Below, piece after piece: positions 1 to 8,368 of a stretch of 36,934 nucleotides of DNA. The position numbers were made by a program, and so were the translations under genes. The notes beneath the pieces were generated by a model. That model ran no database searches and was not told the origin of the DNA. It was given only the letters and a program-made list of their open reading frames with translations. Origin of the DNA: an uncultured Clostridia bacterium (lineage in GTDB: Bacteria > Bacillota > Clostridia > TANB77 > CAG-508); the NCBI GenBank assembly GCA_934121925.1, contig CAKOVK010000014.1, positions 1 through 36,934 of the forward strand, in the 5' to 3' direction. How positions within the stretch are numbered: position 1 is the first letter of the stretch; each line of letters starts with the position of its first letter.

Positions 1-31
1 ATAGTATCTATATATAAAATATAATTTTTGT

Positions 32-66
32 TATAGCACCAAAAAAGGTGCTATACTGTTTTTTAT
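32..66 (+). terminator. Intrinsic terminator of an upstream gene
   Basis: A 9-bp perfect stem (32-40 with 47-55) around an A6 loop is followed by a T-rich stretch on the + strand. It would end transcription of a + strand gene lying before the window. On the minus strand the stem is followed by A residues, so it is not a terminator for yhbY. Confidence 0.7.
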
Positions 67-98
67 ATACTAGGAAATGAGAAATTTCCTAACTTTAT
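67..98. repeat. Short palindromic intergenic repeat, family A copy 1
   Basis: The core TAGGAAATGAGAAATTTCCTA forms a 7-bp stem. Near-identical copies lie at 3483-3513 and, inverted, at 18231-18262. All three are intergenic. Confidence 0.6.
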
Positions 99-385
99 AC
101 TGGTAAATCTATTTTAGAATCTTTTTTTCTTTGTCTAAACAATGTAATTTTATTACCAATTACCTGAATAACTGCAGAGTTTGTGCTTTCAGCTATCTCG
201 AAAGATAAAGCTTTAGCAGAATCAGGGGCTGTTTCCAAAACAGTTATTTTAATTAATTCTCTTGCTTCTAAAGCATCGTTCAATTGTTTAATTAAATTAT
301 CATTTATACCATTTTTTCCAATTTGAAAAATAGCATCAATATTATTTGATAATCCTCTTAAATACGCTCTTTGTTTACTAGTCAT
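95..385 (-). CDS. yhbY: YhbY-type RNA-binding protein (CRM domain)
   Basis: A 96-residue single-domain protein of the CRS1/YhbY (CRM) family, which binds RNA and associates with pre-50S ribosomal particles. The sequence has the family layout: N-terminal LTxKQRxxLR-like helix (TSKQRAYLRGL), the GKNG loop that matches the GKxG RNA-binding loop, the EARELIKI strand-helix junction, and a C-terminal VIGNKITLFRQ strand. The length matches stand-alone YhbY proteins. The ATG at 385 is preceded on the minus strand by AAAGGAGA. It stands alone, divergent from priA. No promoter is obvious upstream. Confidence 0.92.
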   Translation of the reverse strand: MTSKQRAYLRGLSNNIDAIFQIGKNGINDNLIKQLNDALEARELIKITVLETAPDSAKALSFEIAESTNSAVIQVIGNKITLFRQRKKDSKIDLPV

Positions 386-428
386 ATAATTCTCCTTTTA
401 AAATTTTACTTAGGTTTAAATTAGTTGT

Positions 429-530
429 GTGTAGTAGAAACTTTTGAAGTGAGATGTGGGAGGTGAGAAAAAGAAAACACTGCGAAGTCTTAATATTGCA
501 AATCACATTTCCAACTTCACACTGCACACA
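429..530. repeat. GTGAGAAGTG-type degenerate repeat, family B copy 1
   Basis: A G/T-purine-rich arm (gaagtgagatgtgggaggtg) is followed about 60 bp later by a C-rich arm that is roughly its inverted partner. Related arms occur at 3521-3568, 5404-5507 and 10731-10755. Confidence 0.5.
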
Positions 531-574
531 GCAATATTTTAGTACAAATTTAACTAAAAATCAACAGTTGATTA

Positions 575-603
575 TTGTTAATAATAAACATTTTTGATAT
601 ACT
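575..603 (+). promoter_or_regulatory. Putative sigma-A promoter for priA
   Basis: TTGTTA (575-580), a 17-bp spacer, then TATACT (598-603), 19 bp before the priA start codon. Confidence 0.6.
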
Positions 604-621
604 AATAAATAAGGTGAAAAA

Positions 622-2846
622 ATGATAGCAGAGGTAATAATAAATACAATAGCAAAAGAATTAAATAAAACATACGATTATATAGTTCCAGCTTCAATAG
701 AAAAAGATATAAAAATAGGTTCTAGAGTTTTTGTGCCTTTTGGCAGAACAAAACAAGAAGAAGGATTTGTTCTAAACTTAAAAGGAAGTTCTGAATTTGC
801 AAATAAAGAGATAACAAAACTAGAAGATAATATCTTAAATAAGAAAAACATAGATCTTGCTAAAATAATGTCAAAAAGGTATTTTTGTAATATATCAGAT
901 TGCATAAGGCTTATGCTACCACCCGGAAACGCTACTAAAAAAATGCAAAATAGAATAAAAGATAAAACTGCAAGTTTTGTATATTTAAAAAAAGAGATAG
1001 AAGAAATAGAATTCGATATAGAAGAAGGAAATATAAAATCGGAAAAACAAAAAAGATTACTTACATTTCTATTTGAAAATGAGGGAATACATATTTCAGA
1101 TTTGGAAATATTAACAGATACATCTAGAAGTATAATCAAAACTTTAGAGAAAAATGGATATATAGAAATTGAAGCCCAAAAAGTTAGAAGAAATCCATTT
1201 GAACATAAAGACATAGAAAAAGATAAGCCACTTAAATTAACAGAAGAACAACAATTAGCTTATGATAAAATAAGTACAAGCAATTATAAAGAATTTTTAA
1301 TATATGGAGTGACGGGTTCACGGAAAAACAGAAATATATTTACAGTTAATAGAAAATGTAATTAAACAAAATAAAACTGCGATAGTATTGGTTCCTGAAA
1401 TATCACTAACTCCTCAAATGGTAGACAGATTTTTAGCAAGGTTTGGCGATTGTATTGCAGTACTTCATAGCAAACTTTCGCAAGGAGAGAGATATGATGA
1501 ATGGCAAAAAATTAAAGAAAATAAGGCTAAAATTGTAATTGGTGCAAGGTCTGCAATCTTTGCACCAGTAGAAAACTTAGGAATTATAATAGTAGATGAA
1601 GAACATGATTCATCATATAAATCAGAAATGTCTCCTAGATTTAATGCAAAAGATATTGCAATGTATTTAGCAAAACAAAATAATATTCCATTAGTTCTTC
1701 GGAAGTGCAACACCAGATATTGGAACATTTGAAAAAGCAAAGCAAGGAAAAATAGAACTAATTACACTTACTAAAAGAGCAAACAAATCTAAACTTCCAG
1801 ATGTAAATGTAATAGATTTAAGGCAAGAACTTGCAAATGGAAACAGATCCATTATAAGTAACAAATTATATGAAGAAATAGAAAAAAATATAAAAAACAA
1901 AGAACAAACTATATTATTTTTAAACAGAAGAGGATTTTCAACTTTTGTAATGTGTAGAGATTGCGGCTATACTGCCAAATGTAGAGGATGTAATATAAGT
2001 TTAACATACCATGAATATTCTAACACTTTAAAATGTCATTATTGTGGATATGAAATTAAAAACTTACAAACATGTCCAAGTTGTAAAAGTAAAAACATTA
2101 GATATTTTGGAACTGGCACAGAAAGATTACAAAATGAAATACAAAAATTATTTCCAAGTGTAAGTACAATAAGAATGGATATAGATACTGTAAGTAAAAA
2201 AAATTCTCATGAGGAGATCCTAAGTAAATTTAAAAATGAAAATATAGATATATTAATAGGTACACAAATGGTAGTGAAAGGACATCATTTCCCAAATGTT
2301 ACACTAGTAGGAGTAATTGCAGCAGATAATAGTTTAAATATTGAAGATTATCGAGCTAATGAGAGAACATTTGATATACTTACACAGGTTGCAGGAAGAG
2401 CGGGAAGAGAAAAAGAGGGAAGAGTAATTATTCAAACATACAATCCAGAAAATTTTGTAATAAAATGTGCAAAACAACAAAATTATGATGAATTTTATAA
2501 TACAGAAATAGAACTTAGAAGGCAATTGAAATATCCACCATTTTGCGATATAATATTATTTAATGTTAGCTCAGGGAGCAAAGAAGAAGCGGAAAAAGCT
2601 GCAAAAAAATTACATGAAATATTACAAAAGAAAAGCAAAATATATAAAACAAATATAGAAATGTACAAACCAGTTGTAGCACCTATAAGCAAAATAAAAA
2701 ATAAATACAGGTGGAGAATTATAGGAAAATGCAATTTAAATAGTGCAATTATAAACGCAATAAACAGTACTTTAGATGAATTCTATAAATTAAAATTTAA
2801 AAATACGCGAGTTATTGCAGACATCAATCCAAATAATATGAATTAG
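622..2846 (+). CDS. priA: Primosomal helicase PriA, read through two +1 frameshifts
   Basis: PriA is the 3'-to-5' DNA helicase that reloads the replisome at stalled forks. The reading frame is broken twice, at CGG 1321-1323 and CGG 1700-1702. Skipping the C each time gives a continuous 740-residue protein of normal family length. Order: N-terminal 3'-end-binding domain; Walker A (GVTGSGKTEIY) with the frameshifted Gly at residue 234; Walker B DEEH near residue 326; GSATPDIG with the second frameshifted Gly at residue 360; then eight cysteines in four CxxC-like pairs (about residues 444-485) that bind two zinc ions; then the C-terminal helicase lobe (VAGRAGREK). Without shifting, translation would stop 14 codons after site 1. 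The start ATG follows AAGGTG. It heads a priA-def-fmt cluster common in Firmicutes. Family identity is certain; how the frame is maintained is inferred. Confidence 0.93.
1321..1324 (+). other. priA: +1 frameshift site CGGA in priA Walker A
   Basis: In-frame codons are GGT TCA CGG AAA. The conserved P-loop requires GGT TCA GGA AAA ACA (GSGKT), so the C must be skipped or CGGA read as Gly. Confidence 0.85.
1700..1703 (+). other. priA: +1 frameshift site CGGA in the priA GSATP motif
   Basis: In the frame restored after the first site the codons are GTT CTT CGG AAG. Helicase motif GSATPD requires CTT GGA AGT GCA ACA CCA GAT. The downstream frame is the one carrying the zinc-binding cysteines. 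Confidence 0.85.
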
Positions 2847-2966
2847 TAAAAGCGTATTTGAAATATAAAAACTTTAGAGATGTGCAACGAATCAAAAAAT
2901 AATTAATAATGAAAAATGAATAGTGAAGAATACAAAATACTTCGCATTTTAAAGGGGGCAATTTAT

Positions 2967-3452
2967 ATGGCAATTAGAATAATAAGAGAAGAAGGAGACG
3001 AAATCTTAAGAAAAAAATCAAGGGAAGTAGAAACAATTGATGAAAAAGTACAAGAATTAATACAAGATATGTTAGACACCATGCATAAACTAAATGGTGT
3101 TGGATTAGCTGCTGTTCAAGTAGGAATATTAAAAAGAATAGTAGTTATAGATTTATATGAAGAGGGAGTAGAACCATATATATTAATTAATCCAGAAATA
3201 GTAAAAACAAAAGGAGAGCAAACAGTAGAAGAGGGATGCTTAAGCTTTCCAAATAAATTCGCAAAAATAGTAAGGCCAAAAGAAGTAACAGTAAGAGCTT
3301 TAGATGAAAAAGGAAATAAAATTGAAATAAAAGCAAAAGATTTGCTAGCACAAGCAATAAGTCATGAAGTTGATCATTTAAATGGAGAATTATTTATAGA
3401 CAAAATAATCCCTGGAACATTAGAGATAGTAACACCAGAGAAAAAGGATTAA
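2967..3452 (+). CDS. def: Peptide deformylase
   Basis: Removes the formyl group from the N-terminal methionine of new proteins, using an active-site metal. All three family motifs are present: GVGLAAVQVG (motif 1, GxGLAAxQ), EEGCLSFP (motif 2, EGCLS with the metal-binding Cys) and ISHEVDHLNG (motif 3, HExxH). From ATG 2967 the protein is 161 residues, normal for type 1/3 deformylases. An upstream in-frame ATG at 2916 lacks a ribosome site, while AAAGGGGG lies 8 bp before 2967. It sits between priA and fmt; Def and Fmt act at opposite ends of the formyl-methionine cycle, so the pairing is functional. Confidence 0.95.
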   Translation: MAIRIIREEGDEILRKKSREVETIDEKVQELIQDMLDTMHKLNGVGLAAVQVGILKRIVVIDLYEEGVEPYILINPEIVKTKGEQTVEEGCLSFPNKFAKIVRPKEVTVRALDEKGNKIEIKAKDLLAQAISHEVDHLNGELFIDKIIPGTLEIVTPEKKD

Positions 3453-3482
3453 AGCAAAGTAACTAGGCATCGCCCCTTGTTC

Positions 3483-3513
3483 TTACTAGGAAATGAGAAA
3501 TTTTCTAGTATAA
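3483..3513. repeat. Family A palindromic repeat copy 2
   Basis: Matches the 67-98 copy over about 20 bp (ACTAGGAAATGAGAAATT) with one changed base in the right arm. Confidence 0.6.
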
Positions 3514-3520
3514 AATATAA

Positions 3521-3568
3521 TGTGAGGTGGGAAGTGCGAGTTTAAAAACATCCCACATCTCACTTCAG
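3521..3568. repeat. Family B repeat copy 2
   Basis: Left arm gtgaggtgggaagtg and right arm catcccacatctcacttc form an imperfect inverted repeat related to 429-530 and 5404-5507. Confidence 0.5.
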
Positions 3569-3599
3569 ATATTAATGAGAAGAAGTTATAGGAGGAAAT

Positions 3600-4586
3600 A
3601 TGTTGAAAATAGTATTCATGGGAACCCCAGATTTCGCAAGAGATTCACTAGAAGCAATATGTAATGCTGGTTATGAAGTTCCAGCAGTAGTTACTGTTCC
3701 AGATAAACCTAAAGGAAGAGGAATGAAATTAATTCCATGTGAAGTAAAAGAATATGCAATAGAAAACAGCATAGAAGTATACCAACCAGAGAAATTAAGG
3801 GATAACAAGGAAATAGTAAAAATATTAAAAGATATAAATCCAGATGTAATTTGTGTTGTAGCATATGGAAAAATAATTCCAAAAGAAATACTAGAAATTC
3901 CTAAGTATGGATGTGTAAATGTTCATCCATCACTACTTCCAAAATATAGGGGCTCAGCACCAATACAATGGGCCATTTTAAATGGAGATAAAGAAACTGG
4001 CGTTACAACAATGTACTTAGATGAAGGTATGGATTCTGGAGACATAATCTTGCAAACAGAAACAAAAATAAATAAAGATGAAACTTCTGGAGAATTATGG
4101 GATAGACTATCTAAAATGGGAGCAGAATTATTAGTTGAAACATTAGAAAGAATAGAAAATAAAACTGCACCAAGAACAAAACAAAATGATGATTTTACAC
4201 TTGCTCCAATGCTTGAGAAATCACAAGCAAAAATAGATTGGGAAAATAAAACCGCGCAAGAAATAAAAAATTTAGTAAGAGGCTTAAATCCAATAATGGG
4301 AGCATATGCAATACTTAATGAAAAGAAAATTAAGTTCTGGAAAGTAGATAGCTTAACAATAGACCAATTTATAGACAAATATCCAGAGTTTAAAGAATAT
4401 GATTATAGATTTGCAGAAATAGACCCAGGAACAGTGCTATATGTAGACAAAAAAGAAGCACTATATATAATGGCAAAAGATGGAATTTTAAAAATTCTAG
4501 AAATGCAAGGAGAAAATGCAAAAAGAATGCCAGCACCAGAATTCTTAAGAGGCAATAAAATAGAAGTGGTAGACAAATTTGAATAA
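3600..4586 (+). CDS. fmt: Methionyl-tRNA formyltransferase
   Basis: Transfers a formyl group from 10-formyl-tetrahydrofolate to initiator Met-tRNA. The 328-residue length fits the family. Visible motifs: the N-terminal Rossmann start IVFMGTPDFA, the folate/active-site segment HPSLLPKYRGSAPIQWAI with catalytic Asn/His context (VNVHPS), and the substrate loop TTMYLDEGMDSGDI. The C-terminal OB-like tRNA-binding domain follows (NLVRGLNPIMGAYA). The ATG at 3600 is preceded by AGGAGG at optimal spacing. It follows def after a 147-bp gap that holds two intergenic repeats, so it may not be strictly cotranscribed. Its end lies 20 bp from the convergent DUF368 gene. Confidence 0.95.
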   Translation: MLKIVFMGTPDFARDSLEAICNAGYEVPAVVTVPDKPKGRGMKLIPCEVKEYAIENSIEVYQPEKLRDNKEIVKILKDINPDVICVVAYGKIIPKEILEIPKYGCVNVHPSLLPKYRGSAPIQWAILNGDKETGVTTMYLDEGMDSGDIILQTETKINKDETSGELWDRLSKMGAELLVETLERIENKTAPRTKQNDDFTLAPMLEKSQAKIDWENKTAQEIKNLVRGLNPIMGAYAILNEKKIKFWKVDSLTIDQFIDKYPEFKEYDYRFAEIDPGTVLYVDKKEALYIMAKDGILKILEMQGENAKRMPAPEFLRGNKIEVVDKFE

Positions 4587-4606
4587 ACGTATGCCTACCA
4601 AAAAAG

Positions 4607-5392
4607 TTATGTGTCAAAATTAGATAATTTAATTCCAACAATAAAAGAAATTATTAATAAAGCAATAGAAATGACACTTTCAATATTAAAACTAAAACCA
4701 GGATAAATTACAAAAATAGAACCTAATATAAAACCAATTATAGCAAAGTATGTATATGACTTTGCTATTTTAAATAGAAAATTAATAAGTACCAAAAATA
4801 AAATTCCTCCAATAGCAAGACCAATTCCAATAGGAATTAAAATAAGTATATTTAAATTAGCTATTGCAGAAAGATAGACTTCATATATTCCAAGCATCAT
4901 AAGTATTACAGTCTTACTAACTCCAGGAATAACAATTCCGGCAGACATTACAATTCCAGCTAATATTAGATGTGAATTAGAATTAAATGTAACAGATACA
5001 CTTGATGAATTTTCTAAGGCAATTAAATAAATACTAAAAGAAAAGGTAAGTAATAAACATAAAATATGCAGAAAATTCACCTTTTTAATATTAGCTTGTT
5101 TAAATACAAGTTTAATACTGCCAAGAATTAAGCCAATAAAAACAAAAGAAGTTTCCATATAAAATTTACTAAATGTAAATTGTAATATATTACCAAACAA
5201 AAAAACACCAATAAACGTTCCTATAGCAATTGGAAATATAAATCTTAAATTACCTTTTATATCTTTAAAAAAGTGCAATATACAATCTACAATCTTTTCA
5301 TATAAACCAAAACAACACAAAAAGACCCCACTACTAATTCCAGGAAGAATTGCACCTGCACCAATTAAAATACCAGCCAATAAATTTTTCAT
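4607..5392 (-). CDS. DUF368 membrane protein, PopT-like polyprenyl-phosphate transporter
   Basis: A 261-residue integral membrane protein with about eight hydrophobic segments. It opens with GILIGAGAILPGISSGV and has a second copy-like motif mid-protein (GIVMSAGIVIPGVSKTV), the paired GxxxPGxS elements typical of DUF368. Members of this family (PopT) have been shown to return undecaprenyl phosphate across the membrane for cell-wall synthesis. Assignment of that substrate here is by family only. On the minus strand the start ATG follows AAGGAGA. It is convergent with fmt and divergent from splB. No frameshift or CGG codon is present. Confidence 0.85.
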   Translation of the reverse strand: MKNLLAGILIGAGAILPGISSGVFLCCFGLYEKIVDCILHFFKDIKGNLRFIFPIAIGTFIGVFLFGNILQFTFSKFYMETSFVFIGLILGSIKLVFKQANIKKVNFLHILCLLLTFSFSIYLIALENSSSVSVTFNSNSHLILAGIVMSAGIVIPGVSKTVILMMLGIYEVYLSAIANLNILILIPIGIGLAIGGILFLVLINFLFKIAKSYTYFAIIGFILGSIFVIYPGFSFNIESVISIALLIISFIVGIKLSNFDT

Positions 5393-5403
5393 AAAATCTC
5401 CTT

Positions 5404-5507
5404 ATGGAAGTGGAAAGTGTGAGGTGAGAAGTGTGAAAAATAGAGAAAATCCTACGAAGCCACTGTCCTATAAATCTCACTTCCCACGTCCCACCTCTCA
5501 CTTCAAT
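5404..5507. repeat. Family B inverted repeat copy 3
   Basis: The best-preserved copy. The left arm (ggaagtggaaagtgtgaggtg) and right arm (ctcacttcccacgtcccacc) are imperfect inverted partners about 60 bp apart. Confidence 0.55.
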
Positions 5508-5601
5508 TAAACAAATTACAATTTATATAATTCTATGCTTTTTTAAAAAAAATATTATAATATTCTAAGTTAAGGTTAATCTAAATATAAGAGGTGTGTT
5601 T

Positions 5602-6603
5602 ATGTTTAAACCTAAATTAGTGTATTATGAACCAAATGCAGAAAATTATAAACTTGGGAAAGAATTGTTAGATAAGTATAGAAAAGAAGGTGTTAAGTTA
5701 ATACCAATAGAAAATCATAATAACATAGAAGAATTAAGAAAAAATCCAAATTCAGAATTTGCAAATATGAAGCAAAATATAATTATTGGGGTTAGAAAAA
5801 CTCATAAATTTGTACCAAATCATAAGGTATCAGATTTTCTAGTACCATATACATCTTCTGGTTGTATAGCAATGTGCATGTATTGCTATTTAGTATGTAA
5901 TTATAATAAATGCTCATATTTAAGAATATTTGTAAATAGAGAAGAAATGTTAGATAAAATAATAAAAGTAGCAAATCAAAGCGAAAAAGAATTGACATTT
6001 GAAATAGGAAGTAATAGTGACCTTATTTTAGAAAACACTATAACGCACAATTTAGAATGGACAATAGAAAACTTTAATGCAGAAAAAGGATATCTTACAT
6101 TTCCAACTAAATTTGATATGGTAGATCCACTTTTAAACCTAAAAAACAAAGAAAAAGTTATAGTAAGAATGAGTATAAATCCAGAAGAAATAATAAATAG
6201 AGTAGAGTTTGGAACATCAAGATTAAATGAAAGAATAAATGCAATAAATAAATTAAAAGAAGCTGGCTATAAAGTAGGAATATTAATTGCACCAATTATT
6301 TTAGTAGATAACTGGAAAGAACTTTATGAAGAATTAATAAAAAAACTATCAGAAGAATTAAGCGAAAGTGTAAAAAAAGATGCTATATTTGAACTTATAT
6401 TTATGACATACAGCTATGTTCATAAAATAATAAACCAAGAGGCTTTTCCTAATGCAATTAACTTGTTTAACCCAGATATCATGACAGGAAGAGGTAAAGG
6501 AAAATATATGTATAAAAAAGAAACTAGAGAGGAAGCAGAGATGTTTCTAAGAAAAACAATGAAAAAATATTTAAAAAATAGTGAAATATTGTATATTGTG
6601 TAG
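5602..6603 (+). CDS. splB: Spore photoproduct lyase, radical SAM DNA repair enzyme
   Basis: Repairs the UV-induced spore photoproduct (a methylene-bridged thymine dimer) during germination by a radical SAM reaction. The 333-residue protein has the CxxxCxxC iron-sulphur motif within SSGCIAMCMYCYL (about residues 92-104), followed by the SPL-typical YLRIFVNREE. C-terminal residues FNPDIMTGRGKGKYMYK match the family end. The ATG at 5602 is chosen because GAGGTG lies about 6 bp upstream; the GTG at 5596 overlaps that site. By eye, the EAACTSD segment carrying the hydrogen-donor Cys of Bacillus/Geobacillus enzymes corresponds here to EIGSNSD with no Cys. Two extra cysteines follow the cluster motif. 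Supports an endospore-forming host. Confidence 0.9.
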   Translation: MFKPKLVYYEPNAENYKLGKELLDKYRKEGVKLIPIENHNNIEELRKNPNSEFANMKQNIIIGVRKTHKFVPNHKVSDFLVPYTSSGCIAMCMYCYLVCNYNKCSYLRIFVNREEMLDKIIKVANQSEKELTFEIGSNSDLILENTITHNLEWTIENFNAEKGYLTFPTKFDMVDPLLNLKNKEKVIVRMSINPEEIINRVEFGTSRLNERINAINKLKEAGYKVGILIAPIILVDNWKELYEELIKKLSEELSESVKKDAIFELIFMTYSYVHKIINQEAFPNAINLFNPDIMTGRGKGKYMYKKETREEAEMFLRKTMKKYLKNSEILYIV

Positions 6604-6617
6604 AAATATAGTATAAT
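6589..6617 (+). promoter_or_regulatory. Putative promoter for the small gene at 6658
   Basis: TTGTAT (6589-6594), a 17-bp spacer and TATAAT (6612-6617), overlapping the end of splB. Confidence 0.5.
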
Positions 6618-6657
6618 TGAAATGTAAAATATTTTGCAGAAGGAGGAACTTCACAAC

Positions 6658-6927
6658 ATGAAAAGGAATATAGTTGTGATAGAAACCGACAATGGCGAAC
6701 GGTTTGAAGTAAAATTCAATCCTTGGAGAAAAGTTATTCTTGTAACTTGCCTCAAGACAAACAAAAACTTGGACTTTATTAGTCCGATAAAAAACTTTAT
6801 GGAATTCTTAAAAATACCTCCTCTTGAGGTTGAAGAAGAAGGCATTTATAGAGATGTTTTGTATAAATGCAGGACAAAAGAGGAATTCCAAATAATTATG
6901 AGAGCATTAAAAACTCTTGACGATTAA
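6658..6927 (+). CDS. Small hypothetical protein (89 aa), likely acquired
   Basis: I do not recognise this family. The ATG at 6658 is preceded by GAAGGAGG (spacing about 11 bp); an upstream TTG at 6634 would swallow that ribosome site. The protein is mixed alpha/beta with no signal peptide or membrane segment; notable segments are KFNPWRKVILVTCLKT and FLKIPPLEVEEEGIYRDVLY. Its codon use differs from its neighbours: it uses GAC, CTC, GGC and one in-frame CGG (6700-6702). A +1 shift at that CGG would hit a stop three codons later, so here CGG is apparently read as arginine. It has its own promoter and terminator. Probably a horizontally acquired single-gene unit; function unknown. Confidence 0.7.
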   Translation: MKRNIVVIETDNGERFEVKFNPWRKVILVTCLKTNKNLDFISPIKNFMEFLKIPPLEVEEEGIYRDVLYKCRTKEEFQIIMRALKTLDD

Positions 6928-6930
6928 TAG

Positions 6931-6965
6931 AAAAAGAACGCTTAAAAAAAGGCGTTCTTTTTCTA
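6931..6965. terminator. Bidirectional terminator between the 6658 gene and tspO
   Basis: Perfect 11-bp stem AAAAAGAACGC / GCGTTCTTTTT (6931-6941 with 6952-6962), T-rich on both strands. It serves two convergent genes. Confidence 0.85.
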
Positions 6966-6969
6966 TTAA

Positions 6970-7425
6970 TTAATTTAATAAGTAAACAGTTAAATTTAAA
7001 AATGAAGCAAAAATAATCCATAATAAATATGGCAATTGGAGTAAACCGGTTACTTTATTTTTAGAGTAAAAGTCTTTTATCATTAAAAACACTAATATTA
7101 TGAGCAATAAAATCCAAATAAAAGCAAACAATCTCCACTTAAAAACAAAGAAAAATATAGACCATAAAGCATTTACAAATAGTTGTAAATAATAAATAGC
7201 AGTTGCGTTAGAATCTAATAGAGAATTAGATTTCAATATACCATAAGACACTCCCATTAAAATATAAAGAATAGTCCATACAATTGGAAATAAAAAACTT
7301 GGTGGTGCCCAAGTAGGTTGAATTAAAGAATTGTAATCTATATATTTAGCTGTAATAAAACTAATTAGGCCTCCAACTAATAATGGAATAATAATAGATT
7401 TAATATAAATTATAATTTTATTCAT
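6970..7425 (-). CDS. tspO: TspO/MBR family membrane protein
   Basis: A 151-residue, five-helix membrane protein of the TspO/peripheral benzodiazepine receptor family, which binds porphyrins and related ligands and is implicated in stress signalling. The diagnostic segment QPTWAPPSFLFPIVWTILY is present near residues 35-53, followed by the LMGVSYG helix, and a later helix carries FVNALWSIFFF (the ALWxxxFF pattern). The length is typical. The start at 7425 is preceded on the minus strand by GGGAGG; an in-frame extension back to 7515 has no ribosome site. It is convergent with the small gene at 6658 across a shared terminator and divergent from sigK. Confidence 0.9.
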   Translation of the reverse strand: MNKIIIYIKSIIIPLLVGGLISFITAKYIDYNSLIQPTWAPPSFLFPIVWTILYILMGVSYGILKSNSLLDSNATAIYYLQLFVNALWSIFFFVFKWRLFAFIWILLLIILVFLMIKDFYSKNKVTGLLQLPYLLWIIFASFLNLTVYLLN

Positions 7426-7531
7426 AAAACCTCCCTTTCTAATAATATAAATATATTTTATAGAATTGGAATTTATACAAGTATTAAAAAATATTTTTGT
7501 TAAAGGGTCATGCACTTTTATTTTTCTAGAA

Positions 7532-7539
7532 CATATACT
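7532..7539 (+). promoter_or_regulatory. Possible sporulation-sigma -10 element before sigK
   Basis: CATATACT sits about 28 bp before the sigK start and resembles the CATA-type -10 of SigE/SigK promoters. The -35 region (GTCATGCA, 7507-7514) fits SigE only loosely and the spacing is long, so this is tentative. Confidence 0.3.
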
Positions 7540-7566
7540 TTGATATAGAAAAATGGAGGTGCATTT

Positions 7567-8273
7567 ATGCCATTAATATATTTGTCTGGATTCTTAGCTT
7601 TTTTAAAAACAGCTATTTTTGCTTTTGGATACATATCTAATAATAGCTTGTTTCCAGAACCACTTTCAGAAGAAGAAGAAATGAAATATCTTAAAAAATA
7701 TATGGAAGGAGACGAAGATGCAAGAAATATATTAATAGAAAGAAATCTAAGGTTAGTGGCACATGTTTGTAAAAAATATAATATACCAAATGTAGATAAT
7801 GAAGATTTAATATCTATAGGAACAATAGGTTTAATAAAAGGAATAAACACATTCAATACAGATAAAGGAGTAAGACTAGCTACATATGCAGCTAGATGCA
7901 TAGAAAATGAGATATTAATGCATTTAAGAAGCATAAAAAAACTTGGGGCGGAAGTGTATTTGAATGAACCTATAGGAAAGGATAAAGATGATAATGAAAT
8001 TGCACTAATAGACATTCTAGAAAATGATGAAAAAAATATAGAAGATGAAATAGATTTAAAAATAAAAATTAAAAAAGTATATGAGAAAATGAAAGATATA
8101 TTAAAAGAAAGAGAGAAAGTTATAATTGAGCTAAGGTTTGGACTTCGGAGGTAATAAACCTAAAACACAAAATCAAATAGCAAGCATGCTTCGGTATATC
8201 TAGAAGTTATGTATCGAGAATTGAAAAAAAAGCAATAGGAAAACTTAATAGTCAATTAGCAAAAGAATTATAA
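7567..8273 (+). CDS. sigK: Sporulation sigma factor SigK, read through two +1 frameshifts
   Basis: Late mother-cell sigma factor of sporulation. It starts with a hydrophobic pro-sequence (about residues 1-20) like pro-SigK, then NNSLFPEPLSEEEE, RNLRLVAHVCKKY (region 2.1), EDLISIGTIGLIKGI and LATYAARCIENEILM (region 2.2-2.4). In region 4 the frame arrives at CGG 8146-8148 and, restored, at CGG 8192-8194. Skipping C at both gives LRFGLGGNKPKTQNQIASMLGISRSYVSRIEKKAI, the expected helix-turn-helix, ending at 8273 with 234 residues total. Without the first shift translation stops two codons later and removes -35 recognition. No skin-type insertion interrupts it. RBS TGGAGGT. Identity is certain; the mechanism of frame maintenance is inferred. 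Confidence 0.93.
8146..8149 (+). other. sigK: +1 frameshift site CGGA in sigK region 4
   Basis: 0-frame codons GGA CTT CGG AGG TAA stop at once. Skipping C gives GGA CTT GGA GGT AAT AAA, matching the FGLxGG of clostridial SigK. Confidence 0.85.
8192..8195 (+). other. sigK: +1 frameshift site CGGT in the sigK helix-turn-helix
   Basis: In the restored frame the codons are ATG CTT CGG TAT ATC TAG. Skipping C gives CTT GGT ATA TCT AGA AGT TAT, the conserved LGISRSY turn. Confidence 0.85.
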
Positions 8274-8368
8274 TATTTTTTTGTGCAAATTATAGAAAAC
8301 TATTTAATAAATTTTTTTGTTATGATAATATATAAGCAATAAATGTACAAAAGAATGGAGTGATTTTT

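Noticed and set aside
678..1214. Antisense open frame of 178 codons opposite priA
   Set aside because: No ribosome site, hydrophobic low-complexity translation, and it overlaps a confidently identified gene.
622..2846. priA and the other four genes as plain pseudogenes
   Set aside because: Outside the CGG sites there are no stops, deletions or other frame changes, motifs are intact on both sides, and the pattern of damage is identical in every gene.
6100..6603. Selenocysteine or stop-codon recoding in the window
   Set aside because: No in-frame TGA or TAG is needed for any gene once the CGG shifts are applied.
7567..8273. A skin-type recombination element interrupting sigK
   Set aside because: The gene is continuous; the only breaks are the two CGG sites 46 bp apart, with no inserted element or recombinase.
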